The notes beneath the pieces are model-generated. The model did not search any database, was not told the origin of the DNA, and saw only the letters and a list, made by a program, of their open reading frames with translations. Below, piece by piece: positions 7,027-15,092 of a stretch of DNA of 64,000 nucleotides. Each line of letters begins with the position of its first letter. Positions within the stretch are counted from its first letter, which is position 1. The translations under genes were made by a program, and so were the position numbers. The DNA is from F23-D06 sp045130275. GTDB lineage: Bacteria; Bacteroidota; Bacteroidia; Bacteroidales; WCHB1-69. The stretch is from NCBI GenBank assembly GCA_045130275.1, contig JBGUPL010000109.1, positions 1-64,000 on the forward strand. Direction: 5' to 3'.

Positions 7027-8085
7027 ATGCCCGCAAACAAAAACGCCGTCACACGCTACTACATTCTCGACAAGTTGTTGGCGAACCGTTACCACAACTA
7101 CTCGACCGAGGATTTGTGCCGTCTGGTCAACGAGGAGTTGGAGGAACGGGAACAGCATGTAAGCCGCCGTACCATTGAACTTGACCTTCATTATTTGGAA
7201 CACGAAAGCCCTTTTGTCGCTGAAATAGAGCATTATCAGATTGATGATGTAAGTCCACGAACTCTCAAGACGGTCAAGAAAAGTTGCCATCGTTATGCGG
7301 ATCCATCGTTCTCCATCTTTACGCAGAAGCTTACGGATGACGAGAAACATCTGCTTGGCGAAGCCTTCACCCTCCTTGGACAATTTGACGGCCTCCCGAA
7401 TCTTGAGGGCTTGGAAAGGCTCAGGGAAAGTCTCAAGGTGAAAACCGACCGCCAGATTGTGTCGTTCACCAAGAATCCTTTGGAAGGAAAGAGTCTGTTG
7501 GGGGAATTGTTCACTGCCATCACGCAGAAGCAGGTGGTGGAGTTGCATTTCCACAAGTTCGACACGCCTGAAATAGACCGTTCGGTGGTGGTTTTTCCCT
7601 ATTTGCTCAAAGAGTATAACCGTCGTTGGTATCTCATCGCTGCTGCCGAAGACACGGGCAAAATACTCAGCTTCGCTCTCGACCGCTTGGACAAGTTCGT
7701 CCCGTTGCCCGCACGTCATTATAAGGAATACGATGGCGACTTCAACGAATGTTTCGAGGACATCATCGGGGTGACGCTCATCGAAGGCAATCCATTGCAG
7801 ACCATCCTCTTCTGGGTCAGCGACTATTCCAAAGATTATGTCGCCACAAAACCCTTGCACGAGTCCCAGCGGCATCATAAAGGAGAGAAGGAAAGGGAAT
7901 TGCGCCAACAATACCCGATGCTTGACGGGGGTGCGTTCTTCTCCATTGACTGCATCGAGAACTACGAACTGCTCCGGGAATTATCGTCTTTCGGCAAAGA
8001 GTTGTTGGTTCTTTCCCCCACGGACATTCAGCAGAAAGTGCGCGACCGTTTGACCGCCCAACTTCAAGCATACCAGTCGTTGTGA
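7027..8085 (+). CDS. WYL-domain transcriptional regulator
   Basis: The product has 352 residues: an N-terminal winged-helix region (about 1-75, VSRRTIELDLHYLE), a central WYL domain (YNRRWYLIAAAE with FALDRLDKF), and a C-terminal WCX-like extension. WYL proteins of this build include BrxR and CapW, which repress phage-defence operons and are thought to sense nucleic-acid or nucleotide ligands. Two copies of a palindrome precede it and one each precedes the ATPase operon and the helicase, so I infer that it represses itself and those units. The DUF1016 nuclease follows directly. Confidence 0.85.
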   Translation: MPANKNAVTRYYILDKLLANRYHNYSTEDLCRLVNEELEEREQHVSRRTIELDLHYLEHESPFVAEIEHYQIDDVSPRTLKTVKKSCHRYADPSFSIFTQKLTDDEKHLLGEAFTLLGQFDGLPNLEGLERLRESLKVKTDRQIVSFTKNPLEGKSLLGELFTAITQKQVVELHFHKFDTPEIDRSVVVFPYLLKEYNRRWYLIAAAEDTGKILSFALDRLDKFVPLPARHYKEYDGDFNECFEDIIGVTLIEGNPLQTILFWVSDYSKDYVATKPLHESQRHHKGEKERELRQQYPMLDGGAFFSIDCIENYELLRELSSFGKELLVLSPTDIQQKVRDRLTAQLQAYQSL

Positions 8086-8092
8086 TTTTTTG

Positions 8093-8100
8093 TATTTTTG
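8093..8100 (+). promoter_or_regulatory. -7 box of the DUF1016 gene
   Basis: TATTTTTG, 23 bases before the ATG at 8124. The palindrome found at the other island promoters is absent here, so this gene may escape the shared control or be read through from the WYL promoter. Confidence 0.6.
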
Positions 8101-8123
8101 CGATTCATAAAAAGGATAGAAAC

Positions 8124-9254
8124 ATGACAGAAATAGACTCAACCCATAGTTACGACTTGTTATATTTCGATACTTGTAAAATCATTGAGGAGGCTCGTGA
8201 CTATGCTTATCGTGCCGTCAATGTCGCGTTGACGTTGCGCAACTGGCTACTTGGTGAGCGTATTGCTCGGGAAAGCCTTGATGGAGCAGAACGGGCTGAG
8301 TATGGGAAAAAAATCATCACAGAACTTTCACAAGATCTTACTAACAAATACGGTAAAGGGTTTGATAAAAGCACCTTATATAGGTATATCCTCTTTTACC
8401 GAAAGTTTCCAAACATTGTGGCCTCAGTGCGGCCACAATTGCAAATAGTTGACGCAGCGAGTCAACAATCCGAAAATGTGGCCGCACCGAGGCCACAATT
8501 CGGAGTTTTGGCCGCAACGAGTCCAAAACTGCTTCCATGGACACATTACAGGGAACTCATTCGCGTGGAAGACGCTGATGCGCGAGAATGGTATGAGCAA
8601 GAAGCCCTGCGTGAAATGTGGAGTACCCGCACATTGCATCGCAACATCTCGTCACAATACTATTATCGTCTCATGCGGTCCGGAAACAAAGAGAAGGTGA
8701 CTGAAGAAATGCACCGTTTGACACAATCCAAGCAGCAGGATAAATTGCAATTCATGAAAAATCCTGTTGTAGCAGAGTTTCTTGGATTGCAACCCTATGC
8801 TGATTTTACGGAGACAGAACTGGAGGGTAGTATCATCAGTCATCTGCAAAGTTTTATCATGGAGATGGGCAAGGGATTTGCCTTTGTGGCCCGACAGAAG
8901 CATATCCGCACGGATATGGGTGATTTTTATATCGACTTGGTGTTCTACAATTATATCCTGAAGTGCTTCTTTTTGATTGACCTGAAGACAGAGCAGATAA
9001 CACATCAGGATGTGGGACAGATGGATATGTATGTAAGGATGTATGACCAATTGATGCGTACAGAGGGGGACAATCCCACCATTGGCTTGTTGCTTTGCTC
9101 CGACACCAGCGAAGATATGGCGCGATATAGCGTTCTGCATGGCAGCGAACAATTGTTCCAAGCCAAATATCTAACCTATCTGCCCACGAAGGAACAGCTG
9201 CGCCAAGAGATAGAGCTGCAAAAACAAATCTTTTTGGAACAGAAGAGCAAATAA
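8124..9254 (+). CDS. DUF1016 (YhcG-type) PDDEXK nuclease-domain protein, intact
   Basis: The product has 376 residues. The N-terminal DUF1016_N helical domain (about 1-95, LRNWLLGERIARE, YGKGFDKSTLYRYILFYRKFP) is joined by a repetitive linker (about 98-137) to the C-terminal nuclease domain. The domain shows GKGFAFVARQKHI, then DFYIDLVFYN and FFLIDLK, the D...DxK metal-binding pattern, then DNPTIGLLLCSD. The family is linked to type I restriction and defence islands, but its activity is not settled. The linker encodes four decapeptide repeats whose DNA forms a series of hairpins. An older, broken relative lies at 5057. Confidence 0.9.
   Translation: MTEIDSTHSYDLLYFDTCKIIEEARDYAYRAVNVALTLRNWLLGERIARESLDGAERAEYGKKIITELSQDLTNKYGKGFDKSTLYRYILFYRKFPNIVASVRPQLQIVDAASQQSENVAAPRPQFGVLAATSPKLLPWTHYRELIRVEDADAREWYEQEALREMWSTRTLHRNISSQYYYRLMRSGNKEKVTEEMHRLTQSKQQDKLQFMKNPVVAEFLGLQPYADFTETELEGSIISHLQSFIMEMGKGFAFVARQKHIRTDMGDFYIDLVFYNYILKCFFLIDLKTEQITHQDVGQMDMYVRMYDQLMRTEGDNPTIGLLLCSDTSEDMARYSVLHGSEQLFQAKYLTYLPTKEQLRQEIELQKQIFLEQKSK
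8415..8528 (+). repeat. Four 30-nt hairpin repeats inside the DUF1016 gene
   Basis: Inverted repeats with 7-nt loops at 8424, 8454, 8484 and 8514, exactly 30 nt apart. Loops are TCAGTGC, GCAGCGA, GCACCGA and GCAACGA. Arms differ between units (ATTGTGGCC/GGCCACAAT; GTTGAC/GTCAAC; GTGGCC/GGCCAC; TTTTGGCC/GTCCAAAA) but remain complementary, with one mismatch in the last. Encoded peptides are IVASVRPQLQ, IVDAASQQSE, NVAAPRPQFG and VLAATSPKLL. Confidence 0.9.
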
Positions 9255-9273
9255 CAAATACCGAAATAGACAA

Positions 9274-9290
9274 GCGAAAATAGGTTGCGC
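9274..9290. promoter_or_regulatory. Operator-like 17-bp palindrome, ATPase operon
   Basis: GCGAAAATAGGTTGCGC, 10 bp upstream of the -7 box, matching the WYL and helicase promoters. Confidence 0.75.
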
Positions 9291-9300
9291 AGCACCGTTG

Positions 9301-9308
9301 TATTTTTG
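9301..9308 (+). promoter_or_regulatory. -7 box of the ATPase operon
   Basis: TATTTTTG, 27 bases before the ATG at 9336. Confidence 0.7.
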
Positions 9309-9335
9309 CAAACGAAAAAACAAACAGAGAAGAAT

Positions 9336-10961
9336 ATGGAAAATAACAAAAACACGAACCCGATTTTTAGTCTGAAAAACTTCCGCTCCTTTGGTGAAGA
9401 TGGGGCAGATTTTGAACTTGCACCCATTACTGTACTGACAGGATGCAATAGCGCAGGGAAGAGTTCTTTGGTAAAGGCATTGATGCTGTTATCATCGGGG
9501 GCGGAAGGTGACAGATATATGGAGAATTTGAAATTGTCTTCAAAAGATTTATGTCTTGGAGGATATAAAAATGTTGCTCACAAAGATGGCCACATTATTA
9601 TGTCATATACAATATGGTCTGCTGATCTTCAAGACACTCTCGTTGTTACGAGAAAGTATTGTGCGCAACGAAACGATGAATTGAACGACGGAGATTTGGA
9701 TTATATTACGGTAGAGAAATCAGATGGTACTCTCATCTATAAAGGAGGGAATCAGTATTCTGGAAACGAGCAACACGATGATGCAATCAAGGAAGAGTTC
9801 AATAGGTTTTATGCTGTGGGTTGCTATATGCGTTTAATGGAACTGATGCCAATTCTTGAAGAGTGGAAAAAAGATAAGTCTATTGATAATGAATCGCTAC
9901 AAGATAAAGTCAAACTGTGTGATCAAGCAGTAAGAATAGTTAAAGAAAAATTGAAATCTGTAGAAGTTAGTGAATTCGATGCTGCTATGCTTTGGAAGGA
10001 ATTCGACCATCATGCTTTTTATACAATAATCAAGGCAGAGGACACAGCTTGGGATAGGGGAAACACTGTTACTGTTTCTGATTTAATGAAGACGCCCGAT
10101 GAGGAGGAAATAGAATTTATGTTACGAGAATTCATTGATCATATTGTGGATGATGTTCGTACTCCTTTCTTTACCAAACAGCCAATTTATATCAACTCCG
10201 CATCAGCACAGATTGAAAGGCTATATACTGTTAGTGATGATAATAAGATGTGCAAAGCATTACGCGAGTTGAATAGACGAAAAATACAATATGATAAAGA
10301 ATGTGTTTTAGGCTGCGTAGACCCTAAGTACTGCATTATTCGTAAACCGGGGAGTTTTCTTGATAAATGGTTAAATAAGTTCGAGATAGGCAAAAGTGTT
10401 GAAGTTAAGGGAACAGACCAAGGGCTTGGGCTTATGGCTTATTTGACAAACTACAAAGAAGAAACAAGACTCTTGGCAGATGAAGGCTATGGAATAACAC
10501 AACTAGTGGCTCTTTTGCTACAAATTGACAACTGTATTCCTATCTTTTTAGGATGTGATGAGGATACTCTCATCAAAGAACATAAAAAGGTTTATAATTA
10601 CGAGCCCAAAACTATTTGTGTCGAGGAGCCCGAGGTTCACCTTCATCCCAAATATCAATCTTTATTGGCGGATATGTTTGTGGAAGCATATCAAAAGTAC
10701 AACATCCACTTCATTATTGAAACTCATAGTGAATATCTGATACGTAAACTGCAGGTGATGGTGGCAGATAAAGAGAATGTTCTTTCTCCGAATGATGTTT
10801 CGCTCAACTATGTGGAGAAAGATGAGAATGGAGTTTCGACCAATCGGAAAATAGAGATCCACGAAGATGGTGGCTTAAGTGATTCTTTTGGATCTGGATT
10901 CTATGACGAAGCTGATTCTCTTGCGTTGGATTTGTTTAGAAAAAAAGACATACTCTCATGA
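9336..10961 (+). CDS. AAA ATPase of the ABC/RecF-OLD type (DUF3696-like), candidate defence ATPase
   Basis: The product has 541 residues from the ATG at 9336, preceded by AGAGAAGA; an in-frame codon at 9285 lies before the promoter. FSLKNFRSFGED and the Walker A GCNSAGKS (36-43) are at the N-terminus. Near 426 is the Walker B block CVEEPEVHLHP, and near 460 the H-loop FIIETHSEYLIRKLQ. The C-terminus (EDGGLSDSFGSGFYDEADSLALDLF) is DUF3696-like. Similar ATPases pair with nuclease or toxin partners in PARIS, Septu and Gabija-like systems. Its stop overlaps the next ATG (ATGA), so the partner is coupled. Confidence 0.85.
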   Translation: MENNKNTNPIFSLKNFRSFGEDGADFELAPITVLTGCNSAGKSSLVKALMLLSSGAEGDRYMENLKLSSKDLCLGGYKNVAHKDGHIIMSYTIWSADLQDTLVVTRKYCAQRNDELNDGDLDYITVEKSDGTLIYKGGNQYSGNEQHDDAIKEEFNRFYAVGCYMRLMELMPILEEWKKDKSIDNESLQDKVKLCDQAVRIVKEKLKSVEVSEFDAAMLWKEFDHHAFYTIIKAEDTAWDRGNTVTVSDLMKTPDEEEIEFMLREFIDHIVDDVRTPFFTKQPIYINSASAQIERLYTVSDDNKMCKALRELNRRKIQYDKECVLGCVDPKYCIIRKPGSFLDKWLNKFEIGKSVEVKGTDQGLGLMAYLTNYKEETRLLADEGYGITQLVALLLQIDNCIPIFLGCDEDTLIKEHKKVYNYEPKTICVEEPEVHLHPKYQSLLADMFVEAYQKYNIHFIIETHSEYLIRKLQVMVADKENVLSPNDVSLNYVEKDENGVSTNRKIEIHEDGGLSDSFGSGFYDEADSLALDLFRKKDILS

Positions 10962-11971
10962 AGTCAAAGATATTTTTTCAATCAGGATTCTGGAGAAGTA
11001 TTAATACTGATACAACAAGAGAAGGAATCCGTGCGATGCTCAATGTTTCAGACGCATTGAGCAATTCTCATGTTGTAACAGACGCTTCTGAGGATTTAAT
11101 AAAAAAAGATCCATTTCTAATGGTGATGATTCGTCAAGGCAAATATATCAGATGTGACGAAAAATATATAGACAAAAAGATTGATACGTTGAATTCTTCT
11201 GAAAACTCAGAAGATTTGAGCTCAATCTTTTTGCTTGACAAAAAACCTTTTGTGTGTGATAAAATCGAGGAAAGGTATGGCGTTGTTACGGTAAGTCCTG
11301 AATCAATTATTAAAAAAGAGTACCTATTCAAGGGTGATGGTTTTTGCTTGGACAAACACCACTGTTATACCCTTCGGTATATGACATATAAAGACAAGTT
11401 GCGACAGCCATGTAATTCCTTAATAATCATTGACCCATATTTGCTATTAGATCGGGAAGAGGATTGCAACACCCATTCTGTTAGATTCCCAGGAATCTCC
11501 AATAATTTAGAGTCTTTGTTGGATGCGACTCTTCCGCAAGTGCTTGATGTTGAATTTCATCTTACAGTTATTAGTTCTTTGAAAATGGGAAAAGAAGATG
11601 TGAAAAAAGCATATGAGCAGGTGAAGAAATGTTTCAAAAGAATTAGGAAAGACATCACACTCAAATTAGGTTTTTTCTATATTGCAAAAGGGTATGATTA
11701 TAAAAAAGAGTCTTTTCACAGCAGACATATACTTGCGAATAGTTTTATGATTGATTCTGAAGACGGATTTGATTTATTTGGAGACAAGGGGTACATAACA
11801 AAGAATAATCCGACCATTTCTGTTGTTTTTCCTTGGTTCTTAGGTAACAGTCGTCAAGATATGACAAAGTACGAGAATTGGTTACGGTCGGTAAAAAAGC
11901 ATGTTGAGGATTCTCCTGATAGTCTTTTCTATGGGACAAAAGAAAACCGATTATTTGATTTAGTAGATTAA
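10958..11971 (+). CDS. Unknown protein coupled to the ATPase, putative effector
   Basis: The product has 337 residues. I recognise no named family. The second half has an alternating strand pattern with LIIIDPYLLLDRE (about 156-168), FHLTVISS, then LKLGFFYIAKGY leading to FHSRHILANSF and SEDGFDLFG (about 253-270). A strand-DPY block followed by an HxR block before a final strand is reminiscent of degenerate phospholipase-D-like domains, but there is no HKD motif, so this is only a suggestion. It begins inside the ATPase stop codon, which implies stoichiometric production and a complex. Confidence 0.75.
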   Translation: MKSKIFFQSGFWRSINTDTTREGIRAMLNVSDALSNSHVVTDASEDLIKKDPFLMVMIRQGKYIRCDEKYIDKKIDTLNSSENSEDLSSIFLLDKKPFVCDKIEERYGVVTVSPESIIKKEYLFKGDGFCLDKHHCYTLRYMTYKDKLRQPCNSLIIIDPYLLLDREEDCNTHSVRFPGISNNLESLLDATLPQVLDVEFHLTVISSLKMGKEDVKKAYEQVKKCFKRIRKDITLKLGFFYIAKGYDYKKESFHSRHILANSFMIDSEDGFDLFGDKGYITKNNPTISVVFPWFLGNSRQDMTKYENWLRSVKKHVEDSPDSLFYGTKENRLFDLVD

Positions 11972-11990
11972 AAGAATATTTATGTCTATT

Positions 11991-12743
11991 TTACTCAAAT
12001 AGTAATGGTTTATCTTTTTCGTAGATATCACATACTTTTTTACCATCCTCATCAATCAACAATTTATTCCCTATTGATGTTGTATAGTTGAGAATAGGTA
12101 TATTTGCCAACATTGACTTCAATATTTTGAATTCAGGTGATTCTTTATAATCGTAGACTTTAGGTAAACAAAGGATAGTGGCGATTAATGCATCATCCAA
12201 ATAAAGGTATTGCTCATTTTTCCCGTCTTCTTTGATTAAAATCCTCAGTTCTTGTTCATACTTCCAATCTTGAGATTTTGTAAAGAAAATTCTTTTAAGG
12301 TTTTTCCTAATGTGCTTATCTACCGTTCTTTGCGAATCTCCTTTTGCGAATACCGCATTTGAGTGTTTAGAAGAATAACGGATTTTAGCAATTGTGGCCT
12401 TTTTACCAAATTGTTCCACAACCCTTTGTGATAACTTGTATTTATCAAAAACCAAACATACACCATTACCTCCTTGGGCATAGTGTCCCCACAAAGGGTC
12501 AATTTTAAAGCCACGGTGCGAAGAATTGTCTAATGTAAGACTTATGGATTGATATTTCGATAACTCATCATTTATTATATTTGCAGGAACCATACCATAA
12601 ACATCTCTTTTCACTTCAGCAATATCGTTCATATTCTCAAAGCGACCAAATTTTAATGATCTGGTTGCAATGATTCTCAATGCAGATTCAAATTTTGTAA
12701 AATGAAACACATGTTTTCCTGTATATACCATAAATGGATCCAT
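11991..12743 (-). CDS. DUF2971 family protein
   Basis: The product has 250 residues. The family signature runs through it: FHFTKFESALRIIATRSLKF with FENMNDIAE at the N-terminus, LWGHYAQGGNGVCLVFD in the middle, and KSQDWKYEQELRIL. The biochemical role is unknown; such genes are frequent in defence and mobile regions. It is convergent with the ATPase operon (19 bases apart) and divergent from the helicase. The operator at 12825 lies in the shared upstream region, so it may also affect this gene. Confidence 0.85.
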   Translation of the reverse strand: MDPFMVYTGKHVFHFTKFESALRIIATRSLKFGRFENMNDIAEVKRDVYGMVPANIINDELSKYQSISLTLDNSSHRGFKIDPLWGHYAQGGNGVCLVFDKYKLSQRVVEQFGKKATIAKIRYSSKHSNAVFAKGDSQRTVDKHIRKNLKRIFFTKSQDWKYEQELRILIKEDGKNEQYLYLDDALIATILCLPKVYDYKESPEFKILKSMLANIPILNYTTSIGNKLLIDEDGKKVCDIYEKDKPLLFE

Positions 12744-12764
12744 ATCGTAAAGTTTTTATTGTTG

Positions 12765-12772
12765 CAAAGATA
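12765..12772 (-). promoter_or_regulatory. -7 box of the DUF2971 gene
   Basis: TATCTTTG on the minus strand, 21 bases upstream of the ATG at 12743. Confidence 0.65.
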
Positions 12773-12824
12773 ACATTTTTGTCTGTAGTTGTTTGCGCTA
12801 AATTGATGTGATATTTATTTTCTT

Positions 12825-12841
12825 GCGAAAATAGACTTCGC
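12825..12841. promoter_or_regulatory. Operator-like 17-bp palindrome, helicase promoter
   Basis: GCGAAAATAGACTTCGC (5-bp arms GCGAA / TTCGC), 10 bp upstream of TACTTTTG, the same geometry as at 6970 and 9274. Confidence 0.75.
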
Positions 12842-12851
12842 ACCGCCATCG

Positions 12852-12859
12852 TACTTTTG
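12852..12859 (+). promoter_or_regulatory. -7 box of the helicase gene
   Basis: TACTTTTG, 23 bases before the ATG at 12883. Confidence 0.7.
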
Positions 12860-12882
12860 CACCCGAAATCAAAAGGACAACG

Positions 12883-14967
12883 ATGGAGAAAGAAGAATTC
12901 ACATTTGACCCGACTAATTTCGAGCAGCAGAAAGCGTTCGACCTCGTGGCAAACACAAACAACAGTCTTTTCATTACAGGAAAGGCGGGTACTGGTAAAA
13001 CCACTTTTGTGAAAAGGATCCAAAAGGAAATCAACAAAAACTTTCTGGTCCTTGCTCCCACTGGTATAGCCGCCCTCAATGTCGGAGGTCAAACGATGCA
13101 TTCTTTTTTCGGTTTTCCATTGGAGATTATTGGTCCTGCCTCTCACATGGAGGTGTCATTAGAGAAAAGGCGTGTGTTGGAGAAAACGGATACCATTATC
13201 GTTGATGAGGCATCAATGGTGAGAGCTGATATGGTGGATGGCATGGATCGGTTCCTCAGGGCATTAACCTATTCACATTTGCCTTTTGGCGGCAAGCAGG
13301 TGGTGTTTGTAGGTGATTTGTTCCAGTTGCCGCCAGTATATAAGCAGGGTACGGCAGATGAAGATATGCTCCGGGACTTTTATGGAAATGGCACCCCTTA
13401 TTTCTACAAGGCGTATGCGCTGAAGCGGATGAATCTGCCCAAGATAGAGTTTCAGAAGGTTTATCGTCAGAAAGATCAGCCATTTTTGGATATTTTGGAT
13501 CGTATGCGCGTGGGCGAAAACAAGCAAGAGGATTTTGAAATCATCAATGAACATGTGAGTTCTGATGACAAGGTGGGCGATTATTCGGTGACATTGACCG
13601 CATACAATAGAGTCGCGGAAAGCATTAATGAGATGAGGTTGGACGAGATTAAAGCGGAGGAATTCTGCTATGAAGGCGATTTGGAGGGAAAGTTCAAGAT
13701 GCAAGACGCACCAGTGCCGGTTAAACTGAAGCTCAAAGTCGGTGCTCAGGTCATCTTTTGTCGCAATGATTATACAAGAGGTGTGGTTAACGGCACTATT
13801 GCCATAGTGAGTGAATTAACTGACGACCAGATTGTTGTAACCTTGGAAGATGGTGAAACAATCAACGTGGGAAAAATGGTGTGGGAAAGCAAGGAAAGTG
13901 TGTATAACGAAGAGACCCGCAAGGTTGAGTCAAAGGTTGTGGGAAAATTTACACAATATCCCATAAAGCTAGCTTGGGCTATCACCATCCACAAGTCGCA
14001 AGGAATGACATTTAAACGCATGCATTTCGACTTGACCCGGGGAACTTTCGCTGCCGGCCAGGCATACGTGGCTATAAGCCGAATGCGTTCGTTGGAGGGA
14101 CTCACATTGAGTAACAAGTTGTATCCGTATCATATCAAACAGAATGCGGAGATCCGAGCTTTTGCCAATTCGTTTAACGATGTGCCTATGATTGATGAGG
14201 AGTACCAATTCGGCAAGGATTTTACCTCATGTTATAACAAGCATGATTACGATGGCACTGTTCAAGTATGCATGAAACGAATCATCACCAAAATAGAGAT
14301 TGGAGACTACAGAAATGCAGCTCTCGTAGCCAAAAAGATGTTCGACGTGATGCTTGATGATGAATGCCTGTATGATGCCGCAAAGGATGTTCTGTTGCTG
14401 AAAGATTGCAGCATGACTTGTGACTTTTTGAATGCAGTGTTGTGCCTCTACAATGGTCGGTATGAGGAAGCTATAGGATATTCGGATATGGTGTTGGACA
14501 AAAAGACGGCTCAAAAAAAGAACCCTTGTCTCGAAGCCTTGTTTATCAAAGCTAAAGCATTGTATCGTTTGGAACGATATGAAGAAGCTGACGGTGTGGC
14601 TAAATTCATCCGTGAAATTTCAACCGATTCTGATGAAAAAATGCCAATCGACAAGAAGCAGTATCTGCTTGAAGCACAACTCAATCAAAAACTCGGTCGT
14701 TCAAATCTTGAAACCTGCCGGCATCTGGTAAAGCTCTGTCCGGAGTACTTGCCCGTGTATATGATGATACGGAAAGAAGCTTTTGCCGGCAATTTACATG
14801 TTGAGATGGACGATAAAGAAGATGGGAATGCTTTTATGGTAGCTTTCAATGATAAAGCAGTTTCAGACAGTGACTTCGAAAAGTTACTCGACGAGGCAGA
14901 CAAAACCAGTTCCGAGTTCCAGAAATTTAGCCGAAGGGCACGAAGAATTGATGCGACTCTCAAATAA
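12883..14967 (+). CDS. Pif1-like superfamily 1B helicase with helical-repeat C-terminus
   Basis: The product has 694 residues. The helicase core occupies about 1-430: Walker A GKAGTGKT (33-40), APTGIAALNVGG (motif Ia), Walker B VDEASM (near 107), GDLFQLPPV (motif III), and KSQGMTF and YVAISRMRSLEGL (motifs V and VI). The last 240 residues are helical with TPR-like spacing (YRNAALVAKKMF, YNGRYEEAIGYSDMVLD, AKALYRLERYEEADGVAKF). Pif1 enzymes unwind DNA 5' to 3'. The tail and the island promoter suggest a specialised rather than housekeeping helicase. Confidence 0.88.
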   Translation: MEKEEFTFDPTNFEQQKAFDLVANTNNSLFITGKAGTGKTTFVKRIQKEINKNFLVLAPTGIAALNVGGQTMHSFFGFPLEIIGPASHMEVSLEKRRVLEKTDTIIVDEASMVRADMVDGMDRFLRALTYSHLPFGGKQVVFVGDLFQLPPVYKQGTADEDMLRDFYGNGTPYFYKAYALKRMNLPKIEFQKVYRQKDQPFLDILDRMRVGENKQEDFEIINEHVSSDDKVGDYSVTLTAYNRVAESINEMRLDEIKAEEFCYEGDLEGKFKMQDAPVPVKLKLKVGAQVIFCRNDYTRGVVNGTIAIVSELTDDQIVVTLEDGETINVGKMVWESKESVYNEETRKVESKVVGKFTQYPIKLAWAITIHKSQGMTFKRMHFDLTRGTFAAGQAYVAISRMRSLEGLTLSNKLYPYHIKQNAEIRAFANSFNDVPMIDEEYQFGKDFTSCYNKHDYDGTVQVCMKRIITKIEIGDYRNAALVAKKMFDVMLDDECLYDAAKDVLLLKDCSMTCDFLNAVLCLYNGRYEEAIGYSDMVLDKKTAQKKNPCLEALFIKAKALYRLERYEEADGVAKFIREISTDSDEKMPIDKKQYLLEAQLNQKLGRSNLETCRHLVKLCPEYLPVYMMIRKEAFAGNLHVEMDDKEDGNAFMVAFNDKAVSDSDFEKLLDEADKTSSEFQKFSRRARRIDATLK

Positions 14968-15006
14968 ATCCGCAACGACAAAGAACACATAAGACACCCC
15001 CCCCTC

Positions 15007-15023
15007 TTTGCAAGCCTTGCAAA
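15007..15023. promoter_or_regulatory. 17-bp palindrome upstream of the 15.1-kb gene
   Basis: TTTGCAAG, C, CTTGCAAA is perfect apart from the central base. It lies 26 bases before the -7 box at 15050. No T tract follows, so an operator is likelier than a terminator. Confidence 0.5.
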
Positions 15024-15049
15024 CCCATCCCTCATCACCCGAAATATCT

Positions 15050-15057
15050 TATTTTTG
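15050..15057 (+). promoter_or_regulatory. -7 box of the 15.1-kb hypothetical gene
   Basis: TATTTTTG, 35 bases before the ATG at 15093. Confidence 0.6.
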
Positions 15058-15092
15058 TGCGGTTAATAATTGTAAGAAAGAGTGCTCATATT

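Noticed and set aside
6838..7911. Minus-strand open frame of 357 codons opposite the WYL gene
   Set aside because: The plus-strand frame has WYL and winged-helix motifs and a promoter; the minus frame has neither.
8415..8528. CRISPR-like array
   Set aside because: The 30-nt periodic units lie within a coding frame, are hairpins with variable arms rather than constant repeats with spacers, and no cas gene is nearby.
10958..11971. TOPRIM (PARIS or OLD-type) or HNH (Septu-type) partner
   Set aside because: No DxD/E TOPRIM pattern or HNH motif is visible in the 337-residue protein.
5057..15000. A known multi-gene defence system such as BREX, DISARM, type I restriction, CBASS or a retron
   Set aside because: No methyltransferase, PglZ, specificity subunit, cyclase or reverse transcriptase frame is present; only a WYL regulator and loose analogies remain.
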